Source: Brachionus manjavacas | Lineage: Eukaryota; Rotifera; Eurotatoria; Ploima; Brachionidae | NCBI GenBank assembly: GCA_019054805.1 | Contig: JAHQIY010000012.1 | Span: 434,001 to 498,000 of the forward strand | Direction of reading: 5' to 3' | Length of the DNA stretch: 64,000 nt | Shown: positions 10,701-22,232 of the stretch, one piece after another | How the letters are laid out: the number at the start of each line of letters is the position of its first letter | Numbering within the stretch: the stretch's first letter is position 1 | Made by a program: the position numbers and the translations under genes | Notes under the pieces: generated by a model | Seen by the model: only the letters and a program-made list of their open reading frames with translations | Databases searched by the model: none | What the model was told of the DNA's origin: nothing

Positions 10701-11780
10701 TTATTGGCCTGAAATGTCGATCTGGACCGCCACTCGGAGCGATGCCATCTTCAGCCTTAGTCCGAAAAATCGTCAAAATCAACCTTAAGAAATTCAAGCA
10801 TTTAGTCAAAAAACAAATCATTTAAATACGAGTTGTCAAATAGGTTTGTTTATTTTTCATACTGTGATTGCGCTTTTGATCGAGAAAATAATCGGTAAAG
10901 CTCCTCCCAGTGATGATCTGGATAGCTGAAAGTAAAAAATACCGTTGCTGTTAATTTTGTTTAAATGTAGCTGCAAGTTTTTCTTTTGGTTTGTACTAAT
11001 TTGCATAATTTTTTTTTAAATTAATTGATAAATTAACCTTGAATCAATAAGTTTAATTTTAGACTACCGATCAATTTAATTTTATATCTTTTTTGGTATA
11101 AACAGCTATTCACTTTTATTTTCTATCGATTTAAAATTTTAAACAAAAATTATTAATTTCTATTTTACCAATTTAATGAATGATATTCTTTTTTTATATT
11201 CTAATAAAGTTTTTTTGATATATTGTTGTTTTTGATTATTTGTTCAGGTGTTCTAATTAGAGAACTGAATCAAGTGTTGCCGGGGATGTTTTTTAGTTTT
11301 TTGGACTTAGTTTAAAGTGTATTCAGTGTCATTTGCGATGTTTAATAGGTGGATATTTCAGCAAGAGAGGTGATATTTGGAATTTTTTTACGGGTCGTTG
11401 GTGCGGGAAATATTATTTTGATTAGACATACTCTACTCGAAGAAAGGTATGTCTAATCAAAGTTTCCGTTCTAAAGCAGGATATTAAAAGATCTAAAAGA
11501 ATAATTAAAAAAAAATTATACAGAGAATCTTAAAAAACACCAAGAAATTTTTTTTTATTTTTTTTTGCAAGATAGATTTCCCACTTAAAAACCAATATAA
11601 GACTCTTTCAGACGGACAAAAATGTTTAGCAAAGGCTTAATAATGCAGTTAGTTTTGATTTGTTTTTATGATGTAATTAAAGATATATTTATTTAAAAAA
11701 ATAAAATAAACACTTTTTTAGTCTTAAATAAAAATTAAAAAATTTTTTTAATTGTATTTATTGATAATTTTCTTTTAGTA
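10700..11780. other. Intergenic sequence with one short perfect hairpin
   Basis: Mostly low-complexity A/T sequence. It holds a perfect 15-bp inverted repeat (11417-11431 with 11447-11461, 15-nt loop). Nothing else was recognised. Confidence 0.5.
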
Positions 11781-11783
11781 AAA

Positions 11784-12498
11784 TCAAAATGTTAATAGTA
11801 TATTAATATTTTCCAATTTATCAATTTTTTCTTCTATTTTTTGGAATGGGACCTTTTCCTTTTTTTGTCGGCTAAACACAATTTTTCTTTTGTTAAATCG
11901 GTTGCTAATTGAAACGATTTGTCCTATCTGTTGCTTTTTTGAGCCTGAAGCGCTTAAATTTCTTGTCAAATTTGTTTTTCTTTCTCTAATAATTTTTGTA
12001 TAAAGTTGGCGCATACACATCCGAGAAGGCTTTACATGAACTACGCAAGATAAAAATAAAAGATTTTTAAGAAAAATATATTAAAAACACTCTAGGTATT
12101 CTTTTTTTCCAAACTTGTACTATTTCAGCAGGATTTTAATTTAGCTTCTGCAAATTTGTGCCCAATTATGCCATTGATCTTAATTAGTAAAAAAATTATT
12201 ATATTACACTTCTTAAAATATTTTTGAATAAACCCTTGCAATAAACTCGACATCTCTAAGATCAAACAAAAGAATTTCGCTTGAATTCAGACATGAGTTG
12301 TTGTTTAAGGTTTTCTTCAAGTGGCAAAAAATTTTCTTCCTCTTCCTCTTGTTTTTCGTCAACCATGTCATTTTGATTTGAGCAACCGGGAAGATTAATT
12401 TGTCTTGCTGTTGGTTCCAATGATGTTGTAGCATCTGGTGCTGTGACCGCGTCATCGTTTTTGGTGGTCAGTGTGCAAATGGTCCTACCTAATACCAT
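11784..12498 (-). pseudogene. Coding-like minus-strand patches, unidentified
   Basis: Two minus-strand open pieces lie in tandem. 12262-12498 encodes an acidic stretch (DEKQEEEEENFLPLEENLK). 11784-12020 encodes a basic stretch (NLSASGSKKQQIGQ, then KKEKVPFQKIEEKIDKLE). They could be exons of one gene or parts of a decayed transposon ORF. No splice structure is convincing and no family is recognised. Confidence 0.25.
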
Positions 12499-12804
12499 TT
12501 CACTCTCAGACTCCGAAGTTTCTCACGATTGAGTGTCTTCGCTGAGTCTGGATTTCAATGGTTTCTCAAGAGTCGAAGGTATTTTGCAGCTCATATTGAC
12601 AATTGGCGACTTGATCCTAAAAAAAATAAATTAACCGGAATTTTTTGCTCAAGTTGCTTTTTTATTGAGCTTGAAGACTTCTTGAAGACTCTTCGGTCTG
12701 AAGCTTATTCTTCAGTTCGTCAAGCTTTTGACTAAAGCTGGCAAACTTCAAGCTCGATATCAGCCGGTTTTTCTTGACATTATAATAATAATTGTCAAGG
12801 AAAT

Positions 12805-13151
12805 TGTAAAATCCAAATAACAAAAAAGGTTTAATCTATTAAGCTTTATTTATAAAATAATCTAAAATGAAGAAACGGCCGTCTTAAGCCAAAAAATTAA
12901 TTTATTTAGTTTTATTTCAAAAGGAAAAATAAAGTTTTGATTAAATGACGATCAGCGTTGGTTGCACTTAAATAATGATTTGCACCAATGCATGTTTGTG
13001 TTTTCTAAAACTGTGTTGTTTGAAATTAAAGTTTCAAACAACAACTTTGTGCCAAGCCTATGGCTAAATATAAGCAAATAATAAATACGCAAAACTTTAG
13101 TCTCTGACGTTCAGACGCACGTTATAGATGCTGTGATGTCTCAACATTACA
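12805..13151 (-). repeat. Putative gypsy LTR
   Basis: Read on the minus strand, a purine run (GGGGGTGGA) is followed by TGTAATGTTG, and the block ends in ATTTTACA near 12805, giving a TG...CA unit of about 347 bp. It follows the integrase fragment in the right order for a 3' LTR. The pol frame runs about 30 bases into it. No second copy is present, so the boundaries are tentative. Confidence 0.45.
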
Positions 13152-13940
13152 TCCACCCCCGTTTTTATTTTGATGTTGACCTTGTAGTCTGCTGGACACT
13201 CTGATGTTCTGGTCCTGTCGTCTTCGCTCCTCGTACTCCGCTTTCTCAGTGATCATTTGCCTTCTTCTTGACTCACGCCCAACCCCTACTTCTTTATCGG
13301 CCACCCTTTCCGCTTCGTCTCCCCTAACCAGCTGCCCATTCTGATCGCCTTGCGAACTTGGCGGATAAATCTCTCCTCTCGAACCATAGTTTGGAACTAC
13401 ATTACTCGAAACCCTTTCGTTCACTTCATCTTCCAAATAATCCACCACCAACTTGAAAAAAGAAGAATTTCTGGTCACACGCTTATCGTCTCTCTCAGCC
13501 GTTACCATCGGACCGTTGATCTCGGTAACAACGAGCGGCTTAGGGTCCCAAAAAGTGTCGCTCTTTCTCGGCTGCACTTGTCTCATTAACACCTTCGATC
13601 CGATTCTAATCTGTGGCGATTTCGCTTTTAAATCTGATCGAAATACTCCTTCATTTTAGCCTTTGCCTTCTCGTCGTTCGCTCTAGCTTGCCGATGCATT
13701 TGGTCGGTATTTTGTTTTGATGGAATCGAAGGAATGCCGGAGAAGTTCGATCGCCCGAACATGAGCATTGCCGGTGACTCTTTTATTGTAGAATGCGGCG
13801 TGTCGCGCTGTGTCCTCAAAAAGTTCTGAAGTTCACGTTCTTTGGAGACACCAGCTGTCATGACGTTCTGCACTACCATCTTCAAATTTCGCATGCACCG
13901 TTCTACTTCACCATTTTCCCTTGGCCAGCATGGTGTGATA
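13122..13940 (-). pseudogene. Gypsy integrase C-terminal fragment, frameshifted
   Basis: On the minus strand the fragment starts near ENGEVERCMRNLK (about 13888-13925), the end of the integrase core with its catalytic Glu. It continues through STIKESPAMLMFGR to a frame break near 13630-13645. The second piece holds KVLMRQVQPRKSDTFWDP, a typical gypsy integrase C-terminal barrel, and a charged tail. All upstream pol and gag are lost; the sequence right of 13945 is unrelated. A pol-LTR remnant only. Confidence 0.75.
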
Positions 13941-14237
13941 AAATTTGTATTTGCAAGAGATGGAGAGTGGTCAAACCACTAGTGCAATATATTTTCTTCA
14001 ATATAATTTTGAAATATTTAGAAAAAGTTAAAAATTACAGAAAAATAATACAAATTATATAAAAAAATAGCAAAAACTTAATATCTCAATCAAAAAAATT
14101 ACTTTAATATAAAAAGATCCTCTTTTTACATTAATAAACCTCATTTTTGCAAATTCTTTTTAATAAACTAATTTAATTAAAAATGGTAAGCTCCAATATT
14201 CAAATCAACACCTAAAGCATAATAATTAAATAAAATT

Positions 14238-14543
14238 TACCGTAAACTCGTGTTCACGACTCTAAGAGTAAAGCCCAAATCCAACCTTTTTTCTTTTGAG
14301 TTAATTACATAGTTTCTATGTTACAACAATTAAATTTTAATTTGCAAGAAAATACCCTGAATATGGGATATTTTCTAAAAATAAAGCCCAAATTTAACTC
14401 TTACTCTAACAAAAAATTTGTCTTTGCTCTCAAAAAAAAAATGAAAAAATTGACTTTTTTTCTATTTTTTAATTAACTCTACAATTTTTTAAATTTCATT
14501 TTTTTATTTTTTTTCTTAGAGTCGTGAACACGAGTTTACGGTA
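14238..14543. mobile_element. Tc1/mariner-type MITE with 28-bp perfect terminal inverted repeats
   Basis: The ends are exact reverse complements over 28 bp: TACCGTAAACTCGTGTTCAC at the left and GTGAACACGAGTTTACGGTA at the right. If the outer TA pair is the target duplication, the element is TA-CCGTAAAC...GTTTACGG-TA, as for Tc1/mariner elements. The interior is A/T-rich with repeated AAAGCCCAAAT and has no coding capacity. Confidence 0.75.
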
Positions 14544-15280
14544 GTTGTTTTGAGTCTAGGATTTATTTAACACAAATTTAGTCTCTGCAACTGCCCTACA
14601 GAATCTAATTAATTCTCAAAGAAGACTCAGTTTAGATTCAAATTTTTTTCTTAGAAAAAATTTCAAAAAGCTTTTTCTATTGTCAACGTTCCTCTTCTTT
14701 TTATTTTCGAAATCTCTTGGTATTAGATTAAAAATGCTCACACTGAAACATTGCCAATTTCGCATCTTCTATCAGCAAAATGTTTAGAAAATAAAAAGTC
14801 GTGAAAAGAACCAAATTTTTAATTAAATTTTACAAATAAAAATTTAAAACCCAAAGCAATATTTTATTCAATCTAAATTTTTTTTTTCATAAAATAAAAA
14901 AAATCCCTGCCAAACAAATCAATTCTAAAACAAATAAAAAAAAACATGTTAAAAAAGCCAACTTTTTATTTTTTAAATTAGTTAAAAACAAATAAACACT
15001 TTTTATTTGAAGTATTCTTTGTAGTAAAACTAGAAACCAACTCGACTTTTGCTAAAAGTTCAACAAAAAGAGTGAGTGAATATTTGGCTTTGAGGGACAT
15101 CTAATCAACCCACGATATTTAAAAAATTCTCCAATTTTAAAAGCATCTAGAAAAGCATTGCACATTCAAAACTAGTTCACAAAAAATCTAGAGGGTAAGA
15201 CATTTTAAAGCTTAAAAAAGCATATCATTAGATCTCTAATTGTTCTCCAACATTCTATTAGCGCTTCAATAACTCTTGGG
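14544..15280. other. AT-rich intergenic sequence upstream of the Jupiter-like gene
   Basis: No open frame, repeat or RNA gene was recognised apart from a candidate core promoter at the right end. Confidence 0.5.
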
Positions 15281-15286
15281 CTCTAC

Positions 15287-15293
15287 TATAAAA
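15287..15293 (+). promoter_or_regulatory. Candidate TATA box
   Basis: TATAAAA lies 57 bases upstream of the ATG at 15350. This allows a start site about 30 bases downstream and a short leader. It is inferred from position and motif only. Confidence 0.4.
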
Positions 15294-15349
15294 TCTCTCG
15301 CGTTTGGCTCCATTTTGTTGTTGATTTGAAGCAAATATCTAGAGCCACA

Positions 15350-15778
15350 ATGACTTCAGCCAATTTTTTCACTGGCTACATTAGCGACAAACCAACTAGC
15401 CGAGTCATGAACCCGCCAGGCGGGCGCACCAACAACATATTTGGCGGGTGCGAACCAGAGGAATCGAGCGCCATAAAAAAAGAGAACATTCGGCCCATTT
15501 CGAACATATTCGGCGAAGCCGAGGCACCCAAATGCGCCAATAGACCAGACCGCATGAAGTCCAACATATTCGGAGATGACTCGATCAAGTCTGATCAGAA
15601 TGTGAGCAACAAAAGGCGTTCGGGCATTAACCCGATCACTGGGCGTCCATTCGAGGACAATGAAAAGAAGGATGAGTCGAAGAAAGTCAACGAGTTGGAG
15701 GGAAAAAATGCCAAGATGATTCATACATCAAGCAAGGTCCTTCAGCCGCCTGGCGGCAAATCTCACAAGCTATGGTAG
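15350..15778 (+). CDS. Jupiter/HN1-like microtubule-associated protein
   Basis: A single exon of 142 codons. The ATG at 15350 has a good context (GCCACAATGA); the longer frame upstream begins at a TTG and is not needed. The protein is small, basic and predicted disordered. It carries the Jupiter/HN1 hallmarks: a PPGG motif at residues 22-25 and again at 133-136, and three NIFG repeats (29-32, 52-55, 72-75). It also has an NPITGRP motif near 94-100, as in HN1/JPT proteins. Drosophila Jupiter binds microtubules; vertebrate JPT1/JPT2 are linked to cell-cycle and signalling functions. An AATAAA at 15874 fits a 3' end about 100 bases after the stop. The frame is intact and GC is higher than in the flanks. 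Confidence 0.85.
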   Translation: MTSANFFTGYISDKPTSRVMNPPGGRTNNIFGGCEPEESSAIKKENIRPISNIFGEAEAPKCANRPDRMKSNIFGDDSIKSDQNVSNKRRSGINPITGRPFEDNEKKDESKKVNELEGKNAKMIHTSSKVLQPPGGKSHKLW

Positions 15779-15873
15779 AAAATGCTTTTAAGAAATTTTC
15801 ATTAACAGAATGACTCATTATTTTATATCAGGTTATTTTAAAGTTCTAAATTTAAACCAAAAATTTAGCTTCT

Positions 15874-15879
15874 AATAAA
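15874..15879 (+). terminator. Candidate polyadenylation signal
   Basis: AATAAA 96 bases past the Jupiter-like stop codon. It is the first canonical signal downstream. Confidence 0.4.
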
Positions 15880-16135
15880 AAGTCGATTGTTATTTTTGAA
15901 TTGATAAAATTTTATACAATAATCAAGTTAATTTAAAATAGAATAAAATTATGTTTATATTAATTTGAATTCAATAAATCAAATCATTGATTTTTTAGAT
16001 AATTACAAATTTTTTGGAGTATAATTTAAATCAAGGCAAAATTTCATTTTAGTCAAATTTATTTACTTTTCATTTAATTAAATAAAAATTAAAAAAAAAA
16101 ACCTTTTTTTAATAAATATTTTTTTAACTAAAAAC

Positions 16136-16715
16136 CAGAGTTGTTTTAAAGTCCCAAAATAAAGTCCATGTCCGGACTTTTTTTTTATTTTTTTCAAAAG
16201 TCAAACACTTGCTTGGCTTCCATAATAACCACCTGGGACGGCGAAAATATTTTTTTTCCCGCAACAATAACTAGCTGGAACCGACTGATTCTGACTGATC
16301 CTACCCCGATACAGTTTAATTTAAAAAAATTTAAAAAATAAAAAAAATCAAAATAAAAATCATTGAAATCAAAGAGAGGATTAGGTGCAAATTTTCCTGA
16401 TATCATCTAAAATATAATTTTTCCAGGAATAATTACTCTCCATAAATAAAAAAACATGAAAATTATTTCTTTAATTTGTAAAACTGGTGAAAAAATTGAC
16501 TCAGGGATTTCGGAACTTCGAGTCATCAAGATTAAGACAATTTATTATTATAAAATACTTTAAAAATTTTCTAGTCATGTTATTCATCGTGAAAAAATAA
16601 ATTGAAAAGTTTTTATTTTTTTTAAATAAATAGAAGTCTTCAACTCGTACTTTTGAAAAAAAAATATCCGATTTTGGACTTGACTTGAGACTTGAGACTT
16701 GATCTTGAACTTATA
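16136..16715. mobile_element. hAT-type MITE, family CAGAGTTGTT, degraded right end
   Basis: The left end reads CAGAGTTGTTTTAAAGTCCC followed by AAGTCCATGTCCGGACTTTT. It is shared with copies at 24491, 25408, 28729 and 47233. The right end near 16680-16715 has only diffuse GACTTGAGACTTG repeats. Internal pieces (GGACGGCGAAAATATT, GCTGGAACC) resemble those of the 24491 copy. Confidence 0.5.
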
Positions 16716-16905
16716 CTTGTTTAATACCTATATTGCAGATTAGGGTTGATTATCGAAAGGAACTTCGCAAATCGATTTAAAAAAAATCATTATCGAACTG
16801 TTTAAAATAAACCATAATTTTTTTAAAGCACAAACTTAAATCGAAAAATATTCGATATAATTTTATACATCGATTTCTTATTTAGTCGATCAAGTTCATT
16901 TAATA

Positions 16906-17097
16906 ATAATATATAATATGTATAAGCTACAGCAAGACTAGTTTGCGGAGATGACCTACTAGGAGGTCGCCTATGGTAGCTCCTTGCACATAACACATAG
17001 AAAGTACTGAAAAAAGAAATCCTGTTTAAAATTTTTAGGTCAAAGTAAGAGTTAAGATTCTCGATAGAAAAAGCTGTAAGAGAAAAATTTTATAAAT
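16906..17097. repeat. 192-bp dispersed repeat, copy 1 (LINE 3' tail or SINE)
   Basis: It matches 55379-55573 at nearly every position: TATAAGCTACAGCAAGACTA, GACCTACTAGGAGGTC and GCTCCTTGCACATAACACAT are shared. In the second copy the repeat follows LINE-encoded sequence directly. Copy 1 is thus probably a 5'-truncated LINE end. Confidence 0.7.
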
Positions 17098-17099
17098 TT

Positions 17100-18296
17100 T
17101 TATTTTATTTATTCGAATTAACTGATCGAATATTGATATCGAATATATTAGTCGATTTTAATCGGCCAAGCTTCATGTTCGAAACATTTTTTAAAAAAAA
17201 AATTATTACTTCAATGATATGAAAATATAATAAAGGAAAGTAATGTTAAATTTGTTTCAATAATATATCAATAATAAAGACTTGATTTTTTAAAACTTAT
17301 TTAGCTAGAATTTAATTTTTTAAAAAAAGCAACAACTTTAAAAAATTTCATTTTTATCAAATTAAAATGGCATTTTGCAAGAATTTAAGTTTGATGAATG
17401 TAACACCGAGACATTTTACAAAGAATCCAATTCAAATAAGCTAAAAGATCCACTTTTGTTTTATAAATATTACAATAACGGGTGTTCAATAATAAATGAC
17501 CGTTTTTGTTTAATAGAAAAAAAATGTGCTCCAGTCGGTCAAAATGGTTGAAATTTTATACACATTAACTAACACCTTTCTTGTTTAAGAAATGGGTGTT
17601 ATTAACTTTCCACCTCTAGTTATACGGGAACGGGGCCAAATCACTTAAACCGACTTTTGACCAAAAATGTCGTCGAAGGTTTGAATTTTACCAATTTTTG
17701 AAATACACATATTCAAATTTGAAATTTTATGCTGATTAAAATGAGCCATAATTCATTTCTCTATCTTGTTCGGTTCGAAAAATATCTTTAAAAAACCGCC
17801 AAAAAATGACCACTTTGTAAAATTCCAAAAAAATGCAGTTTTTGATTCTTTTTGCTATAACTTTCTATAGAAACATTCGATCCAAAAAAAATTTTACACA
17901 ATCATTTGTGACTAGATAAGCTTTAAATAAACATATTAAATTTGTAGGTATCAATTTTGGTTTGCCCAAGGAGTCATGAATAAACCAAATATTGGTATCT
18001 CATTTTTAGGAATGTATTGATCTAAGTGCTTAAAGTACAATGTCTAAAAAGTATACTTAAATGAAAGCTAAATAAATCTAGTTTCTAAAAATAAATAGGA
18101 CTAAAGGGTGGTACTTTTGATCTTTGAAATAAAATCAACTAAATTATGCTTTAAAGTAAAAATTTAAAAAATTTTTATTTTTGAATTTTTTGAATTTTAA
18201 CTTATTTTAAACCTTTAAAATACATTTTTTTTTTTCAATTATTAAAGAAAACATTTATTTTTTTATTTTTATTTATTATCAATCAAAACTTTTGAT
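17100..18296. other. Intergenic sequence left of the mariner-like gene
   Basis: A/T-rich. Two stretches (17475-17605 and 17605-18000) are less biased and may belong to the adjacent transposon's non-coding end. No inverted-repeat partner was found beyond 19579. Confidence 0.4.
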
Positions 18297-19579
18297 TTAT
18301 TTATGACAATAACATCCTTTAGCTTCCTCAACCTTTCTTACCCTCCCGGTAAAAGAATCAATGGCCCTTTTGATTTCTTCAATCGGTATTTTACTAATTG
18401 CTCTCTTTATTTCTTACATAAATGTAACACGATTAGAAAACTTATTGCAATTCATTCTTGAAACCACTGCGTTCCAAAGTAAAAGTCGCATGGATTCAGG
18501 TCAGGTGAATTGGGTGACCATTTATCTTTTTTCTTAATTTATAGAGATTATTCTCACAATATCTCTAGCTGATTTTTGCTGTGTGAGGTGATGCACCATC
18601 TTGCTGAAAAAGCCACTTTGTCCCTCCGAACAAATCATTCCCTTGTCTCTTGGCAAATGGTAAAATTCTGCTCTGATAATATTTTGAATCAATTGTATCC
18701 CCTTTTTTTTTTAAATTTTAGCCAAATTTAATTCAAATTTAATTAATACAAATTTTTTTTAAACAAAATTCAAGATAAATTGTAATTTATAAAAACTCTC
18801 CTTGTTCAACAAAATATGCGCTTGTCGCACCATGTTCAGTCAAACCGATCCAAACCATTACGGACAGAGGGTTTTTTGATACACCATAAAGTCCTTTTAT
18901 TAATAAATAGCTAAATTAATATGATTAAATTTATCAAAGTACCTCCATTTTTGTCAGCTTCAAAAATCGCGTAAACTCTTAGATTCTATTTATTTAATCC
19001 ACCATCAACAGTAAATTTCTTTTCATCTGAAAACATAATTAGCAGATTTTTGAACTCAATTGAACGAGCTTTACGCCAATATTGAGCAAAATTGAGCCTT
19101 TTTTTAACATGTGACTCAGTCAAAAGCGGAATTTTCCTTTTTCCTTTTTTTATAAGCTTGAAATTTAATAATTAAATTTTTTTGATTAAAATAAATTTTA
19201 AAAGCAAATACTTTGAGTTTTAATTCTTTACGAATAGCAACTACAGAACCGACTGAAATTCGATCAACTTTTTACTGACTTTTCGTGTCGTAAAATTTTT
19301 GTTAGCTTTGTAAATATTATTTGTAAAGAGTTGCAAAATGTCTTTGAAAAAAAACCAAGAAAAATTGCTTATTAATTCTATTTTTGAAAAGCCATTAATA
19401 TAATTCGAATTTTTACATAGACATTTCCTAAAAATTCGTAAATTGTCGAAATAATGAGAAAAAATAACGAAAATTAAAAAATAAGCCAGTTGAGAAAAAT
19501 TACTTACTCTAATAGCCAAAAGAGATGAAGCTGATAGATCCATTACCTCTGGAAGCCGATATTTAGTGTTAATATTCAT
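18297..19579 (-). pseudogene. Mariner/IS630-like DDE transposase with apparent short introns
   Basis: Minus-strand pieces follow the order of a Tc1/mariner/IS630-type transposase. An N-terminal piece (about 19516-19579) ends AIR before a GTAAGT donor. The next reads DRISVGSVVAIRKELKLK. Then come RLNFAQYWRKA-like and MFSDEKKFTVDGG (first catalytic Asp region), KNPLSVMVWIGLTEHGA (second Asp region), FQQDGASPHTAKISRD and KWSPNSPDLNPCDF (third acidic region). The C-terminal piece is RAISKIPIEEIKRAIDSF. Interruptions at about 18897-18945 and 19506-19515 have GT...AG ends and A/T-rich bodies like the host introns. There is also at least one frameshift (near 18480) and a stop. It is either a decayed transposon or a once-domesticated, now broken gene. 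Confidence 0.6.
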
Positions 19580-19627
19580 GCTCTATTATTTATTCAGTGA
19601 ATCAACTTTTAGCAAGAGACGTTACAG

Positions 19628-19860
19628 TCGAACCTCGGTATAACGAAACCTTATATAACGAGCGTCTCTTTAAATGAGGTTTCGTTTTACCCGAACCAAT
19701 TACGAGCAATAGAAAAAAATTGTTTCTATATAACTTGATAGAACGAGCTGTTTTTGAAAAACTTCTTAGGTATTTTCCTAAGAAAAAAAACTTTATGTAA
19801 CGAGCTATAAAATTTTTTTCACATGAAATAAAAAAAAAAATATAAAAAAAATTTAATTTT
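19628..19860 (+). mobile_element. Pogo/Tigger-like element end
   Basis: After TTA, CAGTCGAACCTCGGTATAAC starts a block with recurring TATAACGAGC units (about 19650, 19735 and 19795). CAGTC...ATAACGAA ends are typical of pogo/Tigger elements, and TA precedes the end. No transposase frame follows, so it is a solo end or a short non-autonomous copy. Confidence 0.5.
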
Positions 19861-20799
19861 CGAAAGCGAGCAAGAAATTTCTTTTTTCACACTTTAATAT
19901 ACTTTTTGTCTTTATTATTATATATTGATAAGAATTATTAGTAACTACCACTTCACTCACAAAAGAATATGGAACTTGCACATCGACAATTTCAACGATT
20001 CTTTCCTCAAAGGCAAAGCTTTAGAGCATTATGAAAGATGATGATGTCAATAAATCAGTGTAAATATTTTTATTAACTGACTCAATTGAAAGACCGATAA
20101 TACTTAATTTCACTCAATTAAATGGTTAAAATTTTTATTGTTAAATATTGACCTAAAAATACAATTTAAAAATATTTAAGCTATTTCGGTTCGTTAAATT
20201 GTCTATATCAATAAATTCATGTTAAAGATAAACATCTTTTTTTATTTAAAAAGGACTCCAAAAAAAAGAACAAGTGCTCTGTACAGACAGAAAAACAACA
20301 ATAACAACAATCACCTTTTTTAAGCAAATTTTAAGCACATAAAGCTTAACAAAAGCCAAGCACTTTAAAGCGACAGATTTTAGAAATTTTTTTTCTTTGG
20401 CGGTGTAAATTGTTTCAATGATACTCTTTCATACAACAATTTTAACCATTTTGCCGTCTTTTTGAATTTATTTAGAATTTCGACACAAAATTTAGTATCA
20501 GAAGAAGAAATCTTTCTAATATATTTTTTTAAGCTTATATTCACACCTTCATTGCCGAAAAATGCTCAACTTTATGGACCAATTGATATATTTATTTGTT
20601 TTGATATGAAAGCTTTATCAAAGAATGTAAAATTTTAAATTTTGGAACAAAGGAACAAGCTACCCAAGCCTAAAATCATTTAAAAATTTTGCAATATTTA
20701 TCAAATAATTATAATAAAAAGTTTTTATAATCAACGTAGTTGTGAAAAGGTTCGAGCAAAAATGTATAAAAATGAGACAAATCGAAATTTGTATTACCA
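19861..20799. other. AT-rich intergenic sequence
   Basis: No convincing gene, RNA or repeat was seen. Confidence 0.4.
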
Positions 20800-21290
20800 A
20801 AAAAATAGTTGAGCAAATTGTTAACTGAGCCCACAGCAAAATATATAATGGTCATCTAGGAAAATCAAGAAGAGTGTCTAAAATAACTGAAAGATTTTAC
20901 AGACCATTTCCAAAAGATGAAATCTTAAGATGTGTCAAATGGTGTGATGAGTGTCAAAAGATCAAGCTTCCTCATCCAGCTAGAGATGCTGGATTGATCT
21001 ACTAAACACCGTATCTCCTTAATCAATGATAACCACCGATTTGGCAGGACCACTCCCGTTAACTCACCCTAAAAACAAGTATTTTCAAGTAATTTTTGAT
21101 CACTTGACTAAACTAATACAACTCCACGCAAGCAGTTAGAACTCTCCAGTTGCAAGTAATACAGGTGATAAAAGGTGATATGGAATCCCAGAATCAGTAT
21201 TATCAGACAGAGGGAAACAATATCAAACAAAGCTTTTAGATCTTGTGTATGAGCATTTATGAGCCTCAAACACTTTTGCTATTAAATAAT
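20800..21290 (+). pseudogene. Gypsy integrase relic
   Basis: It contains the zinc-binding HHCC part (YNGHLGKSRRVSKITERFYR, then CVKWCDECQK). After a few stops it continues with TTDLAGPLPL (first catalytic Asp) and, in another frame, YGIPESVLSDRGKQYQTKLL (second Asp). It ends near 21290 before the catalytic Glu. Multiple stops and frame changes make it non-functional. No LTR was identified beside it. Confidence 0.75.
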
Positions 21291-22178
21291 CATCACTATT
21301 ATTTCTCTTTTTTTTTATTATTTGTTTAGGCTAGAAGAAGCCATTAACTAATAAAGTTGTTATTTATAATTATTTTATTTTTTTTTGTATTAATGTTATA
21401 ACTGCAAACCACCAGATCCTAACAGATCCAAAAAAAATATATTTATTTAAGGTTTATAACATCAAATTTTAAGATAATTTTTAGAAAATTGAAAAAATTT
21501 AGATTGTTAATTTATGTTTGTTTATTTATACTTTTCACATTTTTTTTAAACTAAAAGACACACTCTATGTGTGTGTTATTCAAGTTGTGTGCTCATCAGA
21601 AAAGAGTGTATGGTCGTAAGGGGAGATCCTTTTTAAATTGATATTAAAATCGATTTAAAAATATATAAAATAAAAAAAAATAATATGTGATATAAAAAAA
21701 TTTTTCTATTCACAAAAATTAATCGACCTTTTTGATATTTTAATCACGCTCTAAGTTTAAAAAGCTTTTAAATTAAATGTCAACAGTATTTTTTTCAAAC
21801 AAATCTTTTATTCAGAAAATTTAGCATAAAAATGCCATATATGTTATTAAACTAAATTTTGATAGTAAAAAATAGCTATCAGTTGTTCTCTTAAATTGAA
21901 TCACGTGTCAATAGACCAAACAACTTGTGGCTAATGAGCTCAAGCCTCTAGGATTTGTATAGATAACAAACAAAAATTAAATTATTAAAAGATACTCTCT
22001 CTTTCTCTCTAGTGATTTTGGCCAAAAATAGGCTAAGTCCACATCGTAAAATAGCTCATAGTCTAGGCCATTTATTTCATTAAGTTAAACAATTTCCGAA
22101 TCGCAACAAAAGCCAACAAAACTTTTCTTATTTACCTTTAATTTTCAACTCAAATATTAGTCATTGTTAATTTGGAAT
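21291..22178. other. AT-rich intergenic sequence upstream of the PDZ gene
   Basis: No gene was recognised. At 22179-22194 a pyrimidine tract and TAG (TTTCTTTTTATTCTAG) look like a 3' splice site just before the PDZ gene's ATG, so an upstream non-coding exon is possible. Confidence 0.4.
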
Positions 22179-22232
22179 TTCTTTTTATTCTAGAGCGACG
22201 GCATAATTTTATTTTGAATAGCAACGAAAATA

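Noticed and set aside
15356-15724. Minus-strand open frame of 122 codons
   Set aside because: Shadow of the Jupiter-like coding sequence.
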